Shown here piece after piece: positions 1 through 9,118 of a DNA stretch of 50,010 nucleotides. Source of the DNA: Phytophthora sp. 'mugwort' (Eukaryota > Oomycota > Peronosporomycetes > Peronosporales > Peronosporaceae); NCBI GenBank assembly GCA_033558025.1, contig JAUCEF010000020.1, positions 1 to 50,010 of the forward strand. The letters run 5' to 3'. Each line of letters opens with the position of its first letter. The first letter of the stretch is position 1. The notes under the pieces were generated by a model. It did not search any database. It saw nothing but the letters and a program-made list of their open reading frames with translations, and had not been told where the DNA came from. Position numbers and translations under genes: made by a program.

Positions 1-546
<546 letters not shown>

Positions 547-768
547 TTATTTATATTTTTAAATTTTATTTTAAATGCAAAATTATATATTTTATTTTTA
601 AATCAAAAAAAGCGTTGGTTTTTTTAATTTTTTATTATCAAAAAAATAAATTATTTTTATTTATTGAAAAATTGTTTGATTTTATTAATTAATTTTTTAA
701 TATCAGTAAATAGTAATAATATTAAAAAAATTATACCAATGATTTTAAATACCATAAAAATTTTTTAA

Positions 769-1545
769 TTATATATTAAAATCAAAATTGATTTTATTTT
801 TTAACCAAATTAAATAATCTTCTAATGAAACAGCTTCTACAACAATAGGCATAAATCCATGATTTACTCCACAAATTTCACTACATTGTCCATAAAAAAC
901 ACCTTCACGTTTAATAAACATTGATGTTTGATTTAAACGACCAGGACAAGCATCTAATTTTATACCTAATGAAGGTATTGCCCATGAATGTAAAACATCT
1001 GAAGCAGTAATTAATACTCGAATATGACTATTAGTTGGAACAACCACACGATTATCAACTTCTAAAATTCTAAATTGACCTATTGCTAAATCATCTTCTT
1101 GAATCATATAACTATCAAAAATTAAAGGTTCATCAGAAAATTCTAAATTATCTGAATATTCATAACTCCAATACCATTGACTACCAATTACTTTTAAAGT
1201 AATAATAGGATCAATTACTTCATCCATTGAATATAATAAAGCAAAAGATGGAATAGCTACCGTTAATAAAATTAAGGCTGGAATAGAAGTCCAAATAATT
1301 TCAATAGTAGCACCATGTACAATTGTTGCTGGAATTTTATTTTTTTTTTCATCAAAAAGAGTAATAACTCTAAATAACATCCAACAAACAAATACAGTAA
1401 TCATAATTAAAAAAAACATTAAATCATGATGAAAATTAATAATACCTTCCATAACAGGTGTTGCTGGATCTTGAAAACCTAATTGCCAAGGTTCAGCCAT
1501 ATCTAAAAAAGTGAATTGATTATTTATATAATTTATTATTGTCAT
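769..1545 (-). CDS. cox2: cytochrome c oxidase subunit 2
   Basis: COX2 receives electrons from cytochrome c at its binuclear CuA centre in the inner membrane and passes them to COX1. The protein has 258 residues, a normal length. There are two membrane segments (about residues 42-63 and 83-105), then the cupredoxin domain. The CuA ligands are all visible: H186, C221, E223, C225, H229 and M232, in the [12 protein letters not shown] block. The ATG at 1545 gives a short N-terminus without an obvious cleavable presequence. It lies upstream of cox1 on the same strand, with 222 bp of AT-rich DNA between them. Confidence 0.98.
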   Translation of the reverse strand: MTIINYINNQFTFLDMAEPWQLGFQDPATPVMEGIINFHHDLMFFLIMITVFVCWMLFRVITLFDEKKNKIPATIVHGATIEIIWTSIPALILLTVAIPSFALLYSMDEVIDPIITLKVIGSQWYWSYEYSDNLEFSDEPLIFDSYMIQEDDLAIGQFRILEVDNRVVVPTNSHIRVLITASDVLHSWAIPSLGIKLDACPGRLNQTSMFIKREGVFYGQCSEICGVNHGFMPIVVEAVSLEDYLIWLKNKINFDFNI

Positions 1546-2137
1546 AATATACTTGAAATTTATTATTTTATTTAATTTTTAATATATACAAAATTAAGAG
1601 TTTTTGAATATTAATATTCAAGAAAAAATATAAATTTTATTATTTATATTGTAAAAATAATTGAATTATTTTTTTTTTTTCTTAAAGAATATAAAATTTT
1701 TTAAAAATTAAAATAATTTATATTAAATAATCATATTATTTTTAAAATGTTTTTATATACAATAATAAATATTAATGTAGAATATAATAAAAATGAAATA
1801 ATAATTATTTAAAGAGTATTCATTTAACGATTAATCAATAATATTAACTAATAAATTAAAATTATTTAATATTGAGAATGTTTTCTTAATATAAACATTA
1901 ATTAATCTGTTTATGAATATTTTTTTAGGAATAATGGAGTAATTTTAAAATTGAATATTTATAATAATATTTTTATTTTAAACATATAAAACTATATTTA
2001 TTATAAAATATTATAAATCTAAATTTAAATTCCCTTTGATTAAAAAGTATTTTAAATAAAATTTTATTTTTATAACTTGAATTTAATTAATTTCAGATAT
2101 TATAAAATTTTTTTGATTTATAATATTTTATAATAAA
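1546..2137. other. 592-bp AT-rich noncoding spacer between trnW and cox2
   Basis: No ORF, tRNA or rRNA is visible. It is one of the largest gene-free stretches in the genome. It contains an 18-bp perfect palindrome, TTGAATATTAATATTCAA, at 1604-1621, and long A/T runs. Being upstream of cox2 and downstream of rns/trnW on the minus strand, it could hold a promoter, processing site or replication origin, but no known signal is recognisable. Confidence 0.6.
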
Positions 2138-2209
2138 CAGGAAAAATGGGACTTGAACCCATAACAATAATTTTGGAGACTATGATTTTACCAATTAAAC
2201 TATTTTCCT
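2138..2209 (-). tRNA. trnW(cca): tRNA-Trp (CCA)
   Basis: A full cloverleaf of 72 nt can be drawn. The 7-bp acceptor aggaaaa/ttttcct pairs, and the anticodon loop CTCCAAA sits on an AT-rich stem. The CCA anticodon reads UGG only, which fits TGA remaining a stop codon here. It lies just downstream of rns on the minus strand. Confidence 0.95.
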
Positions 2210-2239
2210 AAGACTTTTAATTTTAATTTAAGAATGCTT

Positions 2240-2855
2240 AAAGATCTCTTCCAGACACAGGTTCCCCTACGACTACCTTGTTACGACTTCATCAAAGTTA
2301 CTAACCACTTTTTAGGAATTATAATTTATTTTATAAAAATTTTAAATTATTTTATTTAAATAATTATTAAATTTTATAAAAGAATTAAAAATTATTTTAA
2401 AAACAATCAACTTCCCTGATGTGACGGGCGGTGTGTACAAAGTCCAGTAACATATTCACCGCAGCATGCTGTTCTGCGATTACTAGCGATTCCAACTTCA
2501 TAAGGGCGAGTTTCAGCCCTTAATTCGAACTAAGATAATTTTTGAAGATTTGCTCCAACTTATATCATTATTGCTTCTCATTGTAATTATCATTGTAGCA
2601 CGTGTGTAGCCCAACTCATAAGGGCCATGAAGACTTGACGTCATCCCCACCTTCCATTAACCTATCATTAATTTTTTCATTAGAGTACTTTTATCTATTT
2701 ATAATAAATTAGTAACTAATCATAGGGGTTGCGCTCGTTAAAGGATTTAACCAAACATTTCACAACACGAGCTGACGACAGCCATGCAACACCTGTTTTT
2801 TATATAAAAATTTTAAATAAAAATTAGCAAGAGTTGGTAAGGTTCTGCGCGTATT

Positions 2856-2887
<32 letters not shown>

Positions 2888-3752
2888 TAGACTCCCGTCA
2901 ATTCCTTTGAATTTCAATCTTGCGATTATACTTTTCAGGCGGAGTGCTTAACGCGTTAGCTGTTATATCTAAAAATTCTAAATATTAGCACTCATCGTTT
3001 ACAGCATGGACTACCGGGGTCTCTAATCCCGTTCGCTACCCAAGCTTTCGTTTCTCAGTGTCAGTATATACCCAGATAATTGCCTTCGCCATAGGTCTTC
3101 CTTCTATTATCAACGTATTTTATCACTCCAATAGAAATTCCATTATCCTCTATTTATACTCCAGTTTATCAGTTTTGAAAAAATGTATAAAGTTGAGCTT
3201 TAATTTGTTTCTTTCAACTTAAAAAACTACCTACAAACCCTTTACGCCTAATCATCCCGAATAATGCTCGCTCCTCCCGTATTACCGCGGCTGCTGGCAC
3301 GGGTATTAGCCGGAACTTCTTTTTTAAGTACTGTCATTTTCCTCCTTAATGAAAGAGCTTTACAACCTAATTAGCCGTCATCACCCACTCGGTATTGCTG
3401 GATCAAGCTTCCGCTCATTGTCCAAAATTCCCCACTGCTGCCTTTAAAAAAGTTTGGGCCGTGTCTCAGTCCCAATGTGGCTGATCATTCTTTCAAACCA
3501 GCTAAAGATAATAGGCTTGGTTGTCTATTAAACTACCAACTACCATAATCTTGCGCAAACTCATCTTTTAACGTTAAAAACTTTAATTAATTTATTCAGT
3601 ATTTTTATAAAAATAATTATTCTGAATTAAAAGGTAGATAATTCACGTGTTACTCACCCGTTCGCTATGTTTTAAAAACATTCAACTTGCATGTGTTAAG
3701 CATACCGATAGCATTTATTCTGAGCCAGGATCAAACTCTATTTAAGTTTTAT
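2240..3752 (-). rRNA. rns: small subunit (16S-like) ribosomal RNA
   Basis: This is the mitochondrial SSU rRNA. On the plus strand one reads the complements of conserved 16S blocks: the 1400 region (acgggcggtgtgtac, near 2427), the 907 region (near 2896), the 785 region (ggactaccggggtctct, near 3009), the 530 loop (accgcggctgctggcac, near 3286) and the 5' block (gagccaggatcaaactct, near 3722). Ends are estimated to within about 15 nt. The 3' end lacks the CCUCC anti-Shine-Dalgarno core. An AT-rich insertion lies at 2315-2400. It is flanked by trnW (downstream) and a repeat-bearing spacer (upstream). Confidence 0.96.
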
Positions 3753-3829
3753 ATTAATTATTTAATATTAATTTTTAAAATAACAAATATTTAAAAATTT
3801 AATATTATAACATTCTTATATTAATTTTT

Positions 3830-3885
3830 GTCTTATATTGTCTTATATTGTCTTATATTGTCTTATATTGTCTTATATTGTCTTA
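3830..3885. repeat. 10-bp tandem repeat, about 5.6 copies
   Basis: The unit GTCTTATATT occurs five times without change (3830-3879), followed by a partial GTCTTA. It lies about 80 bp upstream of the 5' end of rns. The copy in the overlap region has the same number of units. Confidence 0.97.
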
Positions 3886-4013
3886 AAGGATTAAAATTTT
3901 TTAATTTTTAAAAATTCAATTAGTTATTAATAAAAATTTCTTTGTATCACGAAAAAAAAATATTATTTTTTGAAAAGGATCCCCCCCTAAATATGTTTTT
4001 GAATTTTTTGTTG

Positions 4014-4062
4014 AAAAGATAAATATCTTTTTAACTTAACTATTTAAAGATATTTTATCTTT
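4014..4062. promoter_or_regulatory. pair of AT-rich hairpins in rns upstream spacer
   Basis: AAAAGATA (4014-4021) and TATCTTTT (4024-4031) form an 8-bp stem. AAAGATA (4046-4052) and TATCTTT (4056-4062) form a second 7-bp stem of related sequence. Role unknown; processing, promoter or replication functions are possible. Confidence 0.4.
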
Positions 4063-4110
4063 TTATCCTTTTTTTAATTTGTTTATCCTTTTTTTTTTTT
4101 AGATCTTTAT

Positions 4111-4194
4111 TGGAGAAAGTAGGATTTGAACCTACGTAGAAAATATTTCAACAAATTTACAGTCTGCCGCTTTTAACCACTCAGCCATTTCTCC
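4111..4194 (-). tRNA. trnY(gta): tRNA-Tyr (GUA)
   Basis: This is a type II cloverleaf of 84 nt with a long variable arm, as in bacterial tyrosine tRNAs. The anticodon loop is CTGTAAA, and the acceptor ggagaaa/tttctcc pairs perfectly. It is part of the minus-strand array upstream of rns. Confidence 0.94.
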
Positions 4195-4211
4195 TAAAGA
4201 TATTTTAAATA

Positions 4212-4283
4212 TGTGATTAATGGGATTTGAACCCATAATATTTACTTGGAAGATAAAGGATTTACCAATTAATCTATAATCAC
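4212..4283 (-). tRNA. trnG(tcc): tRNA-Gly (UCC)
   Basis: This is a 72-nt cloverleaf with acceptor gtgatta/taatcac and anticodon loop CTTCCAA. It complements the GCC-anticodon glycine tRNA at 4976-5047, so the genome keeps two glycine isoacceptors. Confidence 0.94.
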
Positions 4284-4344
4284 GTATATTTTTATTGTTT
4301 AAAAAATGTTTATTATTGTTTTAAAAAAGAAAAAGTGGAATAAA

Positions 4345-4875
4345 TTAATCCACTATTTCATAAGTATCAGGATCTAATCGATCGATATCATCTATACGTT
4401 CACCTGTTTCAACATCTAAATAATGAAAATATCTATATAGATTCAGAGGATTTCCAGATCTTGTAATTTTTCTTTTTGGTGGTTTTGGTAAAGAGTCACT
4501 ATCTGAATCAAAATTTAAATCAGTTGAAAAATTACTAGGAAAATCGCTTGGGAAATTGTCGCTATCAAAAAAAAAAGCATCTAGAAATAAATAAAACAAA
4601 AAAGATAAAAAAAAAAAAACGAAAATAGTTGGCATATTATCGTCAATTCTTTTTAAAATACTTTTAGGTTTTTCTTCTTTTTTTAAAGCAGCTTCCTCAG
4701 CCTCAGTCTCTAAATCTATAAAATCTTCTAATAAAGTTATTTCAAGAGGTAAAAGAATTAAAATAAATTTAAAAATATTTTGAAAAAATTTAGGATGTAT
4801 TTTTAATATATCTTGTATAATTTTATATAGATTATAAGCAAAAAATATCCTTTTAATAATGTTAAAAAAAATCAT
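4345..4875 (-). CDS. unrecognised membrane ORF with acidic Ser/Asp-rich linker (orf176/186)
   Basis: I do not recognise this protein. Starting at ATG 4875 it has 176 residues; an in-frame TTG at 4905 would give 186. Two hydrophobic stretches are visible (about residues 34-49 and a strong one at 83-103). They are separated by a charged, possibly coiled segment (55-78), and followed by an Asp/Ser/Pro-rich linker (104-134) and a soluble acidic C-terminus ending DPDTYEIVD. Codon use is less A/T-saturated than in the ribosomal genes. It lies between two tRNA-Gly genes in the main minus-strand unit. The overlap copy carries a one-base insertion. It may be a lineage-specific membrane subunit; function unknown. 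Confidence 0.7.
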   Translation of the reverse strand: MIFFNIIKRIFFAYNLYKIIQDILKIHPKFFQNIFKFILILLPLEITLLEDFIDLETEAEEAALKKEEKPKSILKRIDDNMPTIFVFFFLSFLFYLFLDAFFFDSDNFPSDFPSNFSTDLNFDSDSDSLPKPPKRKITRSGNPLNLYRYFHYLDVETGERIDDIDRLDPDTYEIVD

Positions 4876-4975
4876 AATTTTTATAAAGAAGTAAATAAAT
4901 GTCAATACTAATATTATTCCCTAATTAAAAAATGGAAATACCAAATACTGCCTTTGGGTACATTTATTTGAATTA

Positions 4976-5047
4976 AGCAAAAAAAGGGATTTGAACCCTC
5001 AACATTAACCTTGGCAAGGTTATACTCTACCATTGAGCTATTTTTGC
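4976..5047 (-). tRNA. trnG(gcc): tRNA-Gly (GCC)
   Basis: This is a 72-nt cloverleaf with acceptor gcaaaaa/tttttgc, anticodon loop TTGCCAA and a 5-bp stem taacc/ggtta. It sits between rpl5 and orf186. Confidence 0.95.
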
Positions 5048-5060
5048 TAATAAATTATTT

Positions 5061-5588
5061 TTATAATAAAAATAGTGAATTTAATAATAAAAATAATTCA
5101 TAATGATTTTTTGCATTTGTATGAATAGAAACATCTATTGGAGGTATATCTTTGAATTTTAAAAATTCAGTTTTTAATTCAAAAAAATCTAAAATATTTC
5201 GAATTTGAAAATTTAAAATATTTTGATTTTTAAAATTAAAATTTATTTTAGTTAAATTTTGAAAAAGAAAAATCAAAATTTTTTCTAAAAAATTAAAAAT
5301 ATTTTTTTTTCTTAAAGTTATTTTACAACCTATAATTGAATTTTTTTTGATTTTTAAAAAAATATTATTTTTTTTTGATTTTGTTATTATAGGTTTTTGA
5401 TTTGTTATTAATTTTAAAAGTAAAATTATATTAATTAATTTTTTTTTTTCAATATTAGCGTTTTTAAAACCAATATTTAAACATATTTTACTTATTTTAG
5501 GTATTTCAAATATATTTTTAAAATTTAATTTTGTTAAAAGATCGTATATAGTAATATTTTGATAATGGATTTGTAAATTTTTTTTCAT
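5061..5588 (-). CDS. rpl5: ribosomal protein L5
   Basis: L5 binds 5S rRNA and helps form the central protuberance in bacteria; here it serves the mitochondrial large subunit. The protein has 175 residues, close to bacterial L5. Recognisable blocks are KICLNIGFKNAN near residue 35 (bacterial KivlNmGvGea), LITNQKPIITKSKKN near 60, and the C-terminal DIPPIDVSIHTNAKN (bacterial GmdItivttAktd). It follows rpl14 by 6 bp, the usual spc-operon order, although this pair has moved away from rps14-rps8-rpl6. Identification is by motif and order. Confidence 0.9.
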   Translation of the reverse strand: MKKNLQIHYQNITIYDLLTKLNFKNIFEIPKISKICLNIGFKNANIEKKKLINIILLLKLITNQKPIITKSKKNNIFLKIKKNSIIGCKITLRKKNIFNFLEKILIFLFQNLTKINFNFKNQNILNFQIRNILDFFELKTEFLKFKDIPPIDVSIHTNAKNHYELFLLLNSLFLL

Positions 5589-5594
5589 ATATTT

Positions 5595-5966
5595 TTATAA
5601 AATATTTGAAGCTAATGCTAATATTTTGAAATTTTTTTTCTTCCGAAATTCAGAAGTAATCGGACCAAATATACGTGTTCCTAGGGGTTTATTTTGATTA
5701 TTTAAAATAATTATACAATTTTTATCAAATTTTATTATATTACCTATTGTACTTTTTTTTTGATATGTTGTATGTATAATTAAAGCTTTAAATAAATCTC
5801 CTTTAATTATTTTAATTTTTTTTTTTTGATTTAAACGTAATTTTTTAGCAGAAATTAAAATTGTATCCCCAATTTTTCCAATTTTTTTTTTATAAATTTT
5901 TATACATTGTCCTATTTTAATACCACTATTATCATTTACTTTTAATTTAGTTTGAATTTGAATCAT
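5595..5966 (-). CDS. rpl14: ribosomal protein L14
   Basis: L14 binds 23S-type rRNA at the subunit interface. The protein has 123 residues, the family length. It opens MIQIQTKLKVNDNSGIKIGQCIKI, the characteristic L14 start (vaDNSGar). It also has the internal KGDLFKALIIHTTYQKK and the C-terminal block PLGTRIFGPITSEFRKKKNFKILALAS, which is diagnostic. It is immediately upstream of rpl5. Confidence 0.97.
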   Translation of the reverse strand: MIQIQTKLKVNDNSGIKIGQCIKIYKKKIGKIGDTILISAKKLRLNQKKKIKIIKGDLFKALIIHTTYQKKSTIGNIIKFDKNCIIILNNQNKPLGTRIFGPITSEFRKKKNFKILALASNIL

Positions 5967-5988
5967 AAATTATATATTAATTTTAAAA

Positions 5989-6060
5989 TGATGAGAGTAG
6001 GATTTGAACCTACATCTTCAGATTATGAGCCTGATAAGTTACCTATTACTCTATCTCATC
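5989..6060 (-). tRNA. trnM(cat): tRNA-Met (CAU), first of three CAU tRNAs
   Basis: This is a 72-nt cloverleaf with acceptor gatgaga/tctcatc and anticodon loop CTCATAA. The 1:72 pair is a regular G-C, so it is more likely the elongator methionine tRNA than the initiator. The assignment among the CAU tRNAs is tentative. Confidence 0.85.
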
Positions 6061-6078
6061 TTATATTTTCTTCCTTTT

Positions 6079-6153
6079 TCGGAAGAAAAGGATTTGAACC
6101 TTTGATCTTCTGTTCCCAAAACAGACGCATTAGCCAGACTATGCTACCTTCCG
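6079..6153 (-). tRNA. trnP(tgg): tRNA-Pro (UGG)
   Basis: This is a 75-nt cloverleaf with acceptor cggaagg/tcttccg, anticodon stem tctgt/acaga and loop TTTGGGA. It belongs to the five-tRNA array between rpl14 and rnl. Confidence 0.95.
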
Positions 6154-6165
6154 TTTAAAGATAAT

Positions 6166-6237
6166 TAATGATGGTAGGATTTGAACCTACAACATTAGGA
6201 TTATGATTCCCACGCTCTACCATTAAACTACATCATC
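6166..6237 (-). tRNA. trnM(cat): tRNA-Met (CAU), second CAU tRNA
   Basis: This is a 72-nt cloverleaf. The acceptor gatgatg pairs with catcatt, so the 1:72 pair is a G-U wobble. The anticodon loop is ATCATAA. A weakened first pair is an initiator feature, so this may be trnfM, but that is inference. Confidence 0.83.
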
Positions 6238-6261
6238 TTATTAATACTTTATTAATAAAAT

Positions 6262-6350
6262 AAGTCGAAGTGGGATTTGAACCCACGAGTTAATAAATTA
6301 ACTGATAGTTTAGCAAACTACTGCCTTAAACCTGACTTGGCTATTCGACC
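6262..6350 (-). tRNA. trnS(gct): tRNA-Ser (GCU)
   Basis: This is a type II tRNA of 89 nt with a long variable arm. The acceptor is ggtcgaa/ttcgact, the anticodon stem gtagt/actat, and the loop TTGCTAA. It reads AGY serine codons. Confidence 0.93.
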
Positions 6351-6362
6351 TAAAATATAAAA

Positions 6363-6434
6363 CTTCTTTGATAGGATTTGAACCTACAACCTAATGGTTA
6401 ACAGCCATTTGCTCTACCGTTGAGCTACAAAGAA
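6363..6434 (-). tRNA. trnN(gtt): tRNA-Asn (GUU)
   Basis: This is a 72-nt cloverleaf with acceptor ttctttg/caaagaa, anticodon stem aatgg/ccatt and loop CTGTTAA. It lies directly after the 3' end of rnl. Confidence 0.95.
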
Positions 6435-6454
6435 ATAATTATATTTTAATTTTT

Positions 6455-6744
6455 AAAACTTTTAGTATTTTTAAGCTAAATATTTTACAATACTTATACT
6501 TAAAACCTATTAATGTAATCATCTTTTACAGTTTTTATATGAAAAATTTTTAAGAATGGTTTCTTACTTAGATGCTTTCAGTAATTATCCAAAATAAATT
6601 TAGCTACTCGGCTATGCCTCTCAACAACCGATACACCAGAGATTTACCCTTCTCGGTCCTCTCGTACTAGAGTTAGATTCTTGCATTTTTCAAAATATCT
6701 ATAGAAGATAGGAACCAAACTGTCTCACGACGTTCTAAACCCAA

Positions 6745-6784
<40 letters not shown>

Positions 6785-6862
6785 AACCTTCTTCAGCTCC
6801 AGGATGTGATGAGTCGACATCGAGGTGCCAAACGACTCCGTCGATAGGAGCTCTTAGGAGTC

Positions 6863-6905
<43 letters not shown>

Positions 6906-7341
6906 AATCTTTCCACAAAGAATTATCGGATCACTATGACCGACTTTCGTCCCTGTTTGATATGTCTATCTTACAGTCAAGCAAGCTTTTACCATTATGC
7001 TCTACAATTGATAATATTATCCAATTTGAGCTTACCTTTGTACACCTCCGTTACTCTTTAGGAGGTGACCGCCCCAGTCAAACTACCAACCATACAATGT
7101 CTATTTAAAAAATATTAGTTATTTATTTTAATAAGAGTGGTATTTCAAGAATATCTATACAATTTACTAGCGTAAAGGTTTAAAAGATTACCACTTATAC
7201 TACACATATTAGATAAAATAACAATATAAAGATGTAGTAAAGGTTCACGGGGTCTTTCCGTCTAACTATAGAAAATCCGCATCTTCACGGATAATTCAAA
7301 TTCACTGAGTCTATATTGGAGACAGCGGGGATGTCGTTACA

Positions 7342-7398
<57 letters not shown>

Positions 7399-7456
7399 GA
7401 GTTACGGCCGCCGTTTACTGGGACTTCCATTTAATGCGCAAACATTTCCTTTTAAT

Positions 7457-7494
<38 letters not shown>

Positions 7495-9095
7495 GTTACC
7501 ATTTAGCAGAGTCCTAAGTTTTTATTAAACAGTCGCAACCCCCTATTTTGTGACACCTAATTATTAAAAATAATTAGGTACTTTTTATCCCGAAGTTACA
7601 AAGTCATTTTGCCGAGTTCCTTCAATATAGTTCTCTCATTCACCTTAGTCTACTCGACCTATCCACCTGTGTCGGTTTAGGGTACGGTTTTTAATTAAAA
7701 AAGCTATTTCCTGAAAAATTAAAAATTTTTGTCACTTTTTTAAAAAAATTTAATTTAAAAATTATCCCATCAAAATCTGCTTTCGTCAAATCTTTCTTAG
7801 GGGCCGTTTCACTCTATGTAATACATCTTAACATAGAAACCCTTGGATTTACGGTGATAACGATTTATATTCGTTATTTTTTGTTACTAATGCCAGCATT
7901 TTCTTTTCTGATATCTTCAACATATTTCACAATATATCTTTATTAACATACAGAATGTTCCGCTACCGTTTTATTAAAAATAAAACTTGCCGCTTCGGTA
8001 AATTTCTTAAGTCTCGATACATTTTAGGCGCAAAAAAACTAGACCAATGAGCTATTACGCTTTCTTTAAAGGATGGCTGCTTCCAAGCCTACCTATGGGT
8101 TGTAATCATTTTTTCACTTCCTTTTTCACTTAGAATATTATTTAGAGACCTTAGCGATCAATCTGGGCTGTTTCCCTTTTGACAAAAGACCTTAGCGCCT
8201 AATGTCTGTCTATTTAAATTACTTTTTTTTGTATTCGGAGTTTCCAAGAATTCAGTAAGTTTTTACACCCCCTAGCTCAATGAGTGCTCTACCCCAAAAA
8301 AAGATTTTAAATGCTCTACTTCAATAGATTTCGCGGAAAACCAGCTATCTCTGAGTTTGATTAGCCTTTCACTCCTAACCACAAATCATCTCCATATTTT
8401 GCCACATATGTGAGTTCGATCCTTCAAATAGTTTTACCTATTTTTCAATCTGTTCATGGTTAGATCACTCAGTTTCGGGTCTTATTTATATAACTAAAAA
8501 GCTTTTTAAAACTTGATTTATCTACGCCTACTTTATTAAATTAAGCTTGCTATAAAAATAAACTTGCTGGCCCATTATGCAAAAGGTACACTGTTACTTT
8601 TTAAAAAAGTTTCAATTGATTGTTAACATTAAGTTTCAGAATTATTTCAAACTCAAAAGTTCTTTTTCACCTTTCCTTTACAGTACTTGTCCACTATCGA
8701 TCATTAATTTTTAAAAGGTTTTGAGGGTGGTTCCCCAATATTCAAAAAGGCTTACACATAACCCTTTTTACTATTATAAAAACAATTATTATTCTACAGG
8801 ACTTTCACCTTTTTAAGTAAATTTTTCAAAATTTTTCAAATATTTTTTTATTTTTATAAACCTAATTTCCATTTTCACTCGTCATTACTAACGGAATCTC
8901 GTTTGATTTTTTTAACAGTTACTTAGATATTTCAATTCACTGTTTTTAAAATTTTCACAAAAAAAAAGTTTTCTTTAGGAAATTTTTATTTCAAAATAAA
9001 ATATTATTTAATAAAACTTTTCGCATTTTTTACGTCCTAAAAATCAAATTAATGCCAAGGCATCCACTTAATGCTTTTATTATTATTTATACTTA
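6455..9095 (-). rRNA. rnl: large subunit (23S-like) ribosomal RNA
   Basis: This is the mitochondrial LSU rRNA. Plus-strand complements of conserved 23S blocks are plain: the domain V-VI region around 6800-6900 (gatgagtcgacatcgaggtgcc; ctgttatccccggagta), the peptidyl-transferase region near 7069 (accgccccagtcaaac), and domains II-IV near 7240-7700 (gtgtcggtttagggtacgg). The 5' gccaaggcatccact block is near 9054. The length of about 2.64 kb is slightly below bacterial size. Ends are estimates. It is uninterrupted: I see no intron. The 3' third repeats at the window end. Confidence 0.96.
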
Positions 9096-9118
9096 AACCA
9101 TATAAATGGTTTAAATTT

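Larger units (their letters stand above)
3753..4110. other. 358-bp noncoding spacer upstream of rns
   Basis: No gene is visible between the 5' end of rns and trnY. The stretch holds a 10-bp tandem repeat (3830-3885), a run of seven C following GGAT (about 3979-3986), and two hairpins with 8-bp and 7-bp stems (4014-4031 and 4046-4062). T-rich tracts lie near 4070-4100. This concentration of structure makes it the best candidate control region for rns transcription or for replication, by inference only. Confidence 0.6.

Noticed and set aside
3830..3885. CRISPR-like array
   Set aside because: Ten-bp units directly abut with no spacers, and this is mitochondrial DNA without cas genes.
5952..6158. 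68-codon plus-strand ORF (also 48105-48311)
   Set aside because: It is the antisense of trnM and trnP; the GFEPTS and GFEPLI motifs are just translated T-arms.
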